Source of the DNA: Caryophanales bacterium
GTDB taxonomy: Bacteria > Bacillota_I > Bacilli_A > RFN20 > CAG-826
DNA: 9,959 nucleotides
Direction of reading: 5' to 3'
Assembly: GCA_028723545.1 (NCBI GenBank)
Contig: JAQYER010000146.1
Span: forward strand, 1-9,959
Position numbers and translations under genes: made by a program. The notes under the pieces were generated by a model, which had not been told where the DNA came from, did no database searches, and saw only the letters and a list, made by a program, of their open reading frames with translations. Shown here in pieces: positions 1-5,302 of the stretch (position 1 is the stretch's first letter; each line of letters starts with the position of its first letter).

Positions 1-132
1 CCCAGCGTAATTAGAAATAAAAAATCCATCAACAATTCCATAAAGCGATGTGAAAATCATCATCAATATTGATGATATTGAGAATTTAAATATTTTTTTG
101 TAAGTAAAATGATCGCTTAATGTAATAGCCAT
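1..132 (-). CDS. MATE family efflux transporter, N-terminal fragment (runs off the left edge)
   Basis: Only the first 44 codons are present. They contain the signature opening of Bacillota MATE transporters: a short polar start, then LSDHFTYKKIFKF, a hydrophobic stretch with MMIFTSLYGIVDGFF, and SNYAG. In the family this is the start of the first of twelve membrane helices, and members export drugs or other cationic compounds using Na+ or H+ gradients. The substrate cannot be read from this piece. ATG at 130-132 is the only sensible start, because an in-frame TAG lies three codons upstream (139-141). No convincing Shine-Dalgarno sequence precedes it: the bases just upstream read AGTCCCAT, unlike the strong sites of the neighbouring genes. 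It follows the pot operon on the same strand but is separated from it by a strong terminator, so it is probably a separate transcription unit. I found no good promoter in the 46 nt between them. Confidence 0.85.
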   Translation of the reverse strand, partial: MAITLSDHFTYKKIFKFSISSILMMIFTSLYGIVDGFFISNYAG

Positions 133-178
133 ATGGGACTATGTTATTAGAAATTAAATATATAGTAAAGCAAATAAT

Positions 179-208
179 AAAAAAGAAGATGGTTCGCATC
201 TTCTTTTT
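179..208 (-). terminator. Rho-independent terminator after potD
   Basis: A perfect 12-bp stem (180-191 with 197-208) closes a 5-nt loop. On the minus strand it ends in a run of six T (184-179). The potD stop codon is about 18 nt upstream. The stem is symmetric, so it could also stop transcription from the other side. It marks the end of the polyamine transport operon and separates it from the MATE gene. Confidence 0.9.
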
Positions 209-226
209 ATGAATTTAGTTAATCAA

Positions 227-1567
227 TTAAGCAACTTTAACTCTCTTCCACATTTCTTCAACTTTTGAAGTTTGTGAACCAAAGTCTTGCATAATACAAC
301 ATTTTTTAATTTGTTCAAATGATGGATATTGAGCGTCGAATTGTCTTCCTCTTTCTTCAGTTGGAACGTTAATTTTTGCTTCACCATCAATTGTGTCACC
401 AAAGAAATATGACAAGTCAACTTCGTCTGATTCGCCACCTTCAACAGCATACCACTCGTTTGCTAATTCCCAAATTGCTTCACCCGCAATTGAAGATGTA
501 TATCCAACGTGGTCCATACATAATGAAGCATTTTCAGGATTTGAAATAAAGTTGACAAATTCTAACGCTAAATCGACTTGTGCGCCTTTTGGCATACACC
601 ATCCATCAAACCAAATATTAGAGCCTTCTTTTGGAAGAGCATATGATAAATATTTGGCAGGATTACCTTCTTCAGCACTATCCATTGAATAAACGGAATC
701 GCCTGACCAAGCCAGATTAGCGTGATATGTACCTTTGACAATTTCTTCTTTTCCGTCATCAACTTCAAAACCATAAACAGTAGATTTTTTAGCGGCAATT
801 AATGCTTCTTCAACTTGAGCAATTGTTGCGTCATCACAACTATTGAATATAGCAGTTAATTGTTCATTATAATCTGATGCATTTTCATCTAATGCTGCGA
901 TTTGATCTTTCTTGACATGGAATATCGCCGCAACATAAGTATCTCTCATTGAGTCTTTTAATGAGAATTGTTTGCTGAATTTAGAATCTTTTGACCATAA
1001 TGATTCCCATGTTGAAATTTCTTCTTCAGCAAAATATTCTGGATCATATGTAAATCCCATTGTTCCCCAGAAATATGGAACGGAATATGTAAGGAATGAT
1101 TTTCCGTTTTGAACTTTCGCTTTTTCAAATCTTTCTTTGATATATGGTGAACCATAATTTGACCAATTTGATAATGATTCGTCGTATTGTTTTGTTTCTT
1201 CGTTATATGGGAATTGTTCTAACATATCTTCGTTAGCCATTTTTTGAATCATGTAATCTGATGGACAAATTAAATCAGGACTAATTGACCCTAATGAAAT
1301 TTGTTGATACATTATTTCGTTTGTAGCGAATGTTTGGTAATCAACTTTAATCTTTTTACCAGTTTTTTCACTAATATATTTTTCAAATCTTTCAACAATT
1401 CCACCTTCTTCATCAATGATGTTTCCTAATTCATCAGTTCCAGTGTAAATATAATCTTCCCAGTTATAAACAACTAATTTAGCGTCATATTTATTATTAC
1501 AACTTGATAATGTTGTAATACCTAATCCGAGCAGAGGGATTAAAAACAATGCTGAATGTTTTTTCAT
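227..1567 (-). CDS. potD: Spermidine/putrescine ABC transporter, substrate-binding lipoprotein PotD
   Basis: This is the extracellular polyamine-binding subunit of the PotABCD importer, 446 aa. The N-terminus is a lipoprotein signal: MKKH, a hydrophobic core, then the lipobox LSSC with Cys23 as the predicted lipidated residue. The mature protein starts like PotD family members with LVVYNWEDY (31-39), whose Trp and acidic residue match the polyamine-contacting loop. Further family landmarks are CPSDYM (101-106), DSMRDTY (205-211), WSGD (287-290) and IWFDGW (318-323), where W319 and D321 align with ligand-contacting residues of E. coli PotD. It is about 100 residues longer than E. coli PotD (348 aa), with extra sequence near 42-75 and 215-285. 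It has six further Cys residues, including a CC pair at 423-424. ATG 1567 lies 1 nt after the potC stop, with AAGGAG at 1583-1578 inside the end of potC. Spermidine versus putrescine preference cannot be decided. Confidence 0.93.
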   Translation of the reverse strand: MKKHSALFLIPLLGLGITTLSSCNNKYDAKLVVYNWEDYIYTGTDELGNIIDEEGGIVERFEKYISEKTGKKIKVDYQTFATNEIMYQQISLGSISPDLICPSDYMIQKMANEDMLEQFPYNEETKQYDESLSNWSNYGSPYIKERFEKAKVQNGKSFLTYSVPYFWGTMGFTYDPEYFAEEEISTWESLWSKDSKFSKQFSLKDSMRDTYVAAIFHVKKDQIAALDENASDYNEQLTAIFNSCDDATIAQVEEALIAAKKSTVYGFEVDDGKEEIVKGTYHANLAWSGDSVYSMDSAEEGNPAKYLSYALPKEGSNIWFDGWCMPKGAQVDLALEFVNFISNPENASLCMDHVGYTSSIAGEAIWELANEWYAVEGGESDEVDLSYFFGDTIDGEAKINVPTEERGRQFDAQYPSFEQIKKCCIMQDFGSQTSKVEEMWKRVKVA

Positions 1568-1568
1568 A

Positions 1569-2495
1569 TTAATTTGTCTCCTTTTTTATTAGTTTTTTAT
1601 TGTTTAATGAACTTTTAATGTTCATAACAATCATGACGATAAGAATAACGGCAAATAAGATGGCTGTAAATGATCTAAATTGATTTGGAAGTCCACCTTT
1701 TGCGAGCTTAGCATCAACATATGTTGATATCGTATTAAATTTAATATCGGAATAGCTAACATCATTAGGTCTTGTAAAGGCAGTAATGACAAAGTCATCT
1801 AAAGACAAGGTGACAGAAAGCATAAATCCAGATAAGATTCCAGGAATAATATCAGGAATAATAACTTTAAATAATGATTGGGTTTGGGTTGCGCCTAAAT
1901 CCATCGCCGCTTCATATAAGCTTGGATCCATTTGCTCTAATTTTGGTTGTACCGACAATATTACATATGGAATAGTTAAGACAACATGCCCAATCACCAA
2001 TGTAAAGAATGTTCTTTCAATATTGAATATTTTTGCGATAAAGACAAATAAAATACATAATGATACAGCAGTAACAATTTCAGCGTTTACAACTGGAATT
2101 TGTGTTACAAAATCAAGAGTGTTTTTAAGCCATTTTTTGCGTAAATAATAAATACCAATTGCCCCTAATGTCCCAATAATTGTTGAGAATAAACCCGCCG
2201 TAATAGCGACAAGGACAGTATTTAATGTCGCAGACCATATTTCTTTTGAATAAATATTATTCATGTTAAATAAAGAAATATAATTAGTTAATACAAATCC
2301 ATCTTCGCCCCATAATCCAGTGATTTTGTGAGAACTAAATGAATACACTGTTACATAAATTAGAGGTGCATATAACATCAATAAGACAAAATAAATAAAA
2401 CACATTGCGAATATTTTGCCTACTTTTGATTTGATTCTTTTTCTCTTTAAAGCCTTGTTTGTTTGCTCAGGAGTTAAGACAGTGTTTTTTACCAT
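1569..2495 (-). CDS. potC: Spermidine/putrescine ABC transporter permease PotC
   Basis: This 308-aa inner-membrane permease is one of the two channel subunits of the polyamine importer. It has about six membrane helices. The first (about 28-52) follows a basic N-terminal tail of about 25 residues that is longer than in E. coli PotC. The cytoplasmic EAA loop that docks on the ATPase is clear: EAAMDLGA (195-202), ending IIPGILSG (216-223). The stretch LSLDDFVITAF (230-240) just after it is typical of PotC rather than PotB. ATG 2495 has an AAGGAGG site (2506-2500) 4 nt upstream. The start overlaps the 3' end of potB by 7 nt, so the two permeases are probably translationally coupled, as expected for heterodimer partners. 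The C-terminus is lysine-rich. Confidence 0.93.
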   Translation of the reverse strand: MVKNTVLTPEQTNKALKRKRIKSKVGKIFAMCFIYFVLLMLYAPLIYVTVYSFSSHKITGLWGEDGFVLTNYISLFNMNNIYSKEIWSATLNTVLVAITAGLFSTIIGTLGAIGIYYLRKKWLKNTLDFVTQIPVVNAEIVTAVSLCILFVFIAKIFNIERTFFTLVIGHVVLTIPYVILSVQPKLEQMDPSLYEAAMDLGATQTQSLFKVIIPDIIPGILSGFMLSVTLSLDDFVITAFTRPNDVSYSDIKFNTISTYVDAKLAKGGLPNQFRSFTAILFAVILIVMIVMNIKSSLNNKKLIKKETN

Positions 2496-3334
2496 ACGCC
2501 CTCCTTCCTTGAAGCATTCTTACCGGTTAATAATTTTTCAATTAAAAGAGTAACTCCAACAATTGTTAACATTACTAATGAAAGAACCGCTCCAACATGC
2601 ATCGCAATTTTATCAGTGCTCTTTAAGAAATAATTTTGAATTAATGTACCAATAATCATTTTTGAATTTTCTGACATTTTATCAGCGATAACATATGAAG
2701 ACATCGTTGGCATAAATGTCATCATACAAGCTGATATAATGCCAGGAATGGTCATTGGGATAATCGTTTTTATAAATACTTGGAATGGATTTGCTCCTAA
2801 ATCAGAAGCGGCTTCAATTTGATTTTTATCCATTTTTAGCATTTGGTTATATAAAGGTAAAATTGCAAATGGTAAATAGTCATATACCATACCGATTACA
2901 ATTGATATATATGGATGAGTCGATGTTAATTTAACATTAAATAATAAATCGGTAATTCCATTTAATAAATCTTTTAAAGCGTTAGTTCTAATAACAAAGT
3001 TAATCCACATTGGAAGCAAGAAAATATAAACTAAAACAGCGTTTTTATTAAATTTTTTATTTGAAAGAATATACGCGATTGGATAAGCAATTAATATACA
3101 TATAATCGTTGTGGAAAAAGCAATTAAGAAAGTTGTGCCAATAACTTTCCAGTTTTCCACTGATTGGAAGACAACTTTCCAGTTATTTAAATCAAAATGT
3201 CCATTCGCATCAGTAAAAGCATAATAAATGATTAATACAAGAGGAAGAACAACAAATAACGCCATAAAAACACCATATGGCATGCATAAACTTCCTCTAA
3301 AATTAAAGCGTTTTCTTTTAAGAGCCGCTTCCAT
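2489..3334 (-). CDS. potB: Spermidine/putrescine ABC transporter permease PotB
   Basis: This 281-aa permease is the other membrane channel subunit, expected to pair with PotC. Its length is normal for the family. It has about six helices, the first near 20-40. The EAA loop reads EAASDLGA (174-181) through IPMTIPGIISA (192-202), in the standard position between helices. LLPMWINFVIRT (106-117) and YDYLPFAILPLY (151-162) are characteristic of the PotB/PotC group. ATG 3334 is 1 bp after the potA stop. The ribosome binding site AAAGGAG (3353-3347) sits inside the end of potA, with a slightly long 12-nt spacer. Tight packing with potA and overlap with potC indicate one polycistronic message. Confidence 0.93.
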   Translation of the reverse strand: MEAALKRKRFNFRGSLCMPYGVFMALFVVLPLVLIIYYAFTDANGHFDLNNWKVVFQSVENWKVIGTTFLIAFSTTIICILIAYPIAYILSNKKFNKNAVLVYIFLLPMWINFVIRTNALKDLLNGITDLLFNVKLTSTHPYISIVIGMVYDYLPFAILPLYNQMLKMDKNQIEAASDLGANPFQVFIKTIIPMTIPGIISACMMTFMPTMSSYVIADKMSENSKMIIGTLIQNYFLKSTDKIAMHVGAVLSLVMLTIVGVTLLIEKLLTGKNASRKEGVW

Positions 3335-3335
3335 T

Positions 3336-4889
3336 TTATTTTTTGACTCCTTTACGAGAAATGCGAATCATAGATTGGTCAATAATAACTGAAACGATAT
3401 CATTTTCATTCCATAAATCTGGAGTTTCTAAAATGAAATCTTGTTCATCTTCGGTGCGAACAATAATTTGATAACGGTCTCCTAAATAAATCATTGAAAT
3501 AATATTTCCATGAATATCAGATGCTTCGGAATCATCGGAAATAGTAACGGCTTCAAATGGAACCTCAACATTAATTTCAAGATCTTCGACTTCAATTTCG
3601 TTGTTCTTTTCATCAACTAAAATACCGTCTTCATTGATTCTTGATTTAGGGAATAATGAAGTTATATCGACATTGAATGTGTTATTGGCAAATTCAATTT
3701 CATAATTTTTAGTAATATATCCATCATAGAAATTCGATGTATATGGCTTTTTCATAATTTGAATATTAACTGGATCAACTTTTAATCCAATTGATATTCC
3801 TTCTTCAAAGTCGTTTGTGGACTGAATAATAACTTCTGATTTTCCAACATTAATAATATATTCATAATGCATTCCTTTGAAAATCTTTGATGCAATCGTT
3901 CCACAAACAGTTCCTTCTTTTGGTGATGTGATAATGAAATCTTCTGGTCGAATAACGACATCGACTTTTTCATTGATTTGGAATTTACCAAAATCAACTG
4001 GATCAGCATCCCAAGATTTATTTAAGAAACGAACTTTGTTATCCATCCACATTGTTCCTGTATAGATGTTTGATTCACCGATGAAGTCAGCAACAAAAGC
4101 ATTAGATGGTTCATCATATATTTCTTTTGGTTTACCAACTTGTTGGATTTCTCCATCGTTCATAACAACAATGGTGTCTGACATTGTTAACGCTTCTTCT
4201 TGGTCGTGAGTAACATAAATAAATGTGATGCCGATTTTTTTATGCATCGCCTTTAATTCAAGTTGCATTTCTTTACGCATCTTGAGGTCTAAAGCGCCTA
4301 ATGGTTCATCTAATAATAATATTTCTGGTTCGTTAACAATCGCTCTTGCGATAGCGATTCTTTGTTGTTGGCCACCTGATAAAGTAGAAATATCTCTTTT
4401 TTCAAATCCTTCTAAATCAACAATTTTTAAAGCTCGTTTGACTTTTTCATCAATTTCTTGCTTTGTATAATGACGGTATTTAGTAATAACGTTTCCTTGT
4501 TTATCTAATAATTGATTGCCATTTTTATCAACAGGATTGTAAGGAATCTTCTTAAGTTTTAATCCAAACGCGACATTGTTATATATGTTTAAATGTGCGA
4601 ATAAAGCATATCTTTGGAAAACAGTATTAATTGGTCTTTTATATGGAGGCAATAAAGAAATGTCTTGTCCATTTAATAAAATAGTTCCTTCTGTTGGTAA
4701 TTCAAAACCAGCAATCATACGTAATGTTGTTGTTTTTCCACATCCAGATGGACCTAAGAAGGTGACAAATTCGCCTTTTTTGATTTTTAAATTAAAGTGT
4801 TCGACAGCGTATGTATCGCTATCAATAAATTTTTTGCTTACATCGCATAATTCGATGATGTAAGGTGAATCGTGTTTGTCATTGGCCAT
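3336..4889 (-). CDS. potA: Spermidine/putrescine ABC transporter ATP-binding protein PotA (extended C-terminus)
   Basis: This is the cytoplasmic ATPase that drives polyamine import, 517 aa from the chosen start. The nucleotide-binding domain is complete: Walker A GPSGCGKTT (46-54), Q-loop Gln92, signature LSGGQ (170-174), Walker B LLLDEP (191-196), D-loop GALD (198-201) and switch His228. It is much longer than E. coli PotA (378 aa) for two reasons. First, about 27 residues are inserted in the helical subdomain (116-142), including a near-repeat DKNGNQLL / DKQGNVIT. Second, the C-terminal region holds two TOBE-like modules: one around 330-375 (KIFKGMHYEYIINV) and another near 455-510 (GNIISMIYLGDRYQIIVRT), joined by an acidic linker. 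A start at TTG 4907 is possible in frame, but ATG 4889 has an ideal AGAGGAG 5 nt upstream, so I chose ATG. It is the first gene of the operon and lies directly behind a structured leader with a terminator. Confidence 0.95.
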   Translation of the reverse strand: MANDKHDSPYIIELCDVSKKFIDSDTYAVEHFNLKIKKGEFVTFLGPSGCGKTTTLRMIAGFELPTEGTILLNGQDISLLPPYKRPINTVFQRYALFAHLNIYNNVAFGLKLKKIPYNPVDKNGNQLLDKQGNVITKYRHYTKQEIDEKVKRALKIVDLEGFEKRDISTLSGGQQQRIAIARAIVNEPEILLLDEPLGALDLKMRKEMQLELKAMHKKIGITFIYVTHDQEEALTMSDTIVVMNDGEIQQVGKPKEIYDEPSNAFVADFIGESNIYTGTMWMDNKVRFLNKSWDADPVDFGKFQINEKVDVVIRPEDFIITSPKEGTVCGTIASKIFKGMHYEYIINVGKSEVIIQSTNDFEEGISIGLKVDPVNIQIMKKPYTSNFYDGYITKNYEIEFANNTFNVDITSLFPKSRINEDGILVDEKNNEIEVEDLEINVEVPFEAVTISDDSEASDIHGNIISMIYLGDRYQIIVRTEDEQDFILETPDLWNENDIVSVIIDQSMIRISRKGVKK

Positions 4890-4894
4890 AAATA

Positions 4895-4901
4895 CTCCTC
4901 T
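4895..4901 (-). promoter_or_regulatory. Ribosome binding site fixing the potA start
   Basis: AGAGGAG lies 5 nt before ATG 4889. It falls inside the reading frame that would begin at TTG 4907, so it supports the shorter protein. It is only 4 nt past the T-tract of the leader terminator, so initiation depends on transcription getting through that terminator. Confidence 0.85.
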
Positions 4902-4905
4902 TGCC

Positions 4906-4941
4906 AAAATAAAAAGGCACAGAATTATAAGTCCGCACCTT
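4906..4941 (-). terminator. Rho-independent terminator in the potA leader (attenuator)
   Basis: The 5' arm AAGGTGCGGA (4941-4932) pairs with TCTGTGCCTT (4923-4914) around an 8-nt loop, giving ten pairs, three of them G-U. The strand then runs TTTTTATTTT (4915-4906). It lies 17 nt before the potA start codon and in the same direction, so it would stop transcription before the operon unless its folding is prevented. Segment 5039-5032 can pair with the 5' arm at 4941-4933 (eight pairs, one bulged G) and would exclude the terminator. This is the layout of an attenuator. Confidence 0.8.
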
Positions 4942-5207
4942 AAGAAGTATTTTTGGATTCAAACGAATTCCAATTATTTTGGGAGTCTATATAGTAAATA
5001 CTTACTTTTACTACTCTTATTATCCTTTCACAAGGTCGGCTTATAAAATAATAACAAGATATCACTATCTCTAATTCGGCGATTTGACCTAGCTGTCCGA
5101 GGCTGTTTGTCCTTCTAAAAATAGATTGGGTCAAGTTCAATGCATCTCACATTGATAGAATTAGGTATGATTGTAGTCCCAAATAATTTTTGACTACGTT
5201 TTCACGT
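4906..5207 (-). ncRNA. Structured 5' leader of the pot operon: candidate riboswitch or cis-acting RNA of unknown class
   Basis: The roughly 300 nt before potA contain no credible gene and are noticeably richer in G+C and in paired segments than other intergenic DNA here. Hairpins seen on the minus strand, in order: ACGT-GAAA-ACGT (5207-5196), GTAGTC/GACTAC (5197-5173, alternative to the end of the first), TCAATG/CATTGA (5155-5137), TTGACC/GGTCAA (5134-5084), AGATA-GTGA-TATCT (5070-5057), TTATTAT/ATAATAA (5054-5017) enclosing CCTT-GTGA-AAGG (5035-5024), and AAGTATTT/AAATACTT (5003-4945) enclosing a bulged 8-bp hairpin (4973-4953). The terminator follows. Some of these exclude each other. I do not recognise a known riboswitch core. 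The simplest role is control of polyamine import, possibly by a polyamine or related metabolite, but the ligand is inference. A peptide-, protein- or tRNA-dependent attenuator, or an independent small RNA that ends at the terminator, are alternatives. Confidence 0.65.
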
Positions 5208-5212
5208 GATTA

Positions 5213-5241
5213 ATAATAATAACATCATCATTAAATTGCAA
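5213..5241 (-). promoter_or_regulatory. Promoter for the potA leader and pot operon
   Basis: TTGCAA (5241-5236), a 17-nt spacer and TATTAT (5218-5213) form a sigma-70-type promoter on the minus strand. Transcription would start near 5207, exactly where the first hairpin of the leader begins. I see nothing recognisable between this promoter and the stop of the upstream gene (5242-5302). In particular there is no clear terminator, so some read-through from the HD-GYP gene is possible. Confidence 0.6.
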
Positions 5242-5302
5242 ATAGTTTTTGTAATTTTTTTATGAGTATTTTTTTCAGCTAATTTCTTTTGGTTTTTATA
5301 CG

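Noticed and set aside
59..76. Perfect 18-bp palindrome ATCATCAATATTGATGAT
   Set aside because: It lies inside the MATE coding sequence and encodes conserved residues of the first helix, so codon use explains it.
227..4889. Several open frames of 60-120 codons antisense or frame-shifted within the pot genes and the HD-GYP gene
   Set aside because: They lie entirely inside well-supported genes, lack ribosome binding sites and give peptides without recognisable features.
4890..4907. potA starting at TTG 4907
   Set aside because: That frame runs through the best ribosome binding site of the region, which sits 5 nt before ATG 4889.
4920..4950. AAGGTGCGGAC looks faintly like the T-box antiterminator sequence
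   Set aside because: The tRNA acceptor-pairing TGGN bulge and the ACCGCG segment are absent, and no stem I specifier structure is seen upstream.
5084..5134. Resemblance to the c-di-AMP (ydaO-type) riboswitch: GACCCAAT and GACAGCTA appear in the same order as in my memory of that class
   Set aside because: The spacing is far too short, the surrounding conserved bases (the GGGGGA and GGTGAATC-type segments) are missing, and here GACC simply pairs with GGTC. A covariance-model search would settle it.
4940..5140. 66-codon minus-strand open frame inside the leader
   Set aside because: It would start at TTG without a ribosome binding site, its predicted peptide resembles nothing I know, and it covers bases that fold into hairpins and overlaps the terminator. 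A leader peptide cannot be fully excluded, but RNA structure explains the region better.
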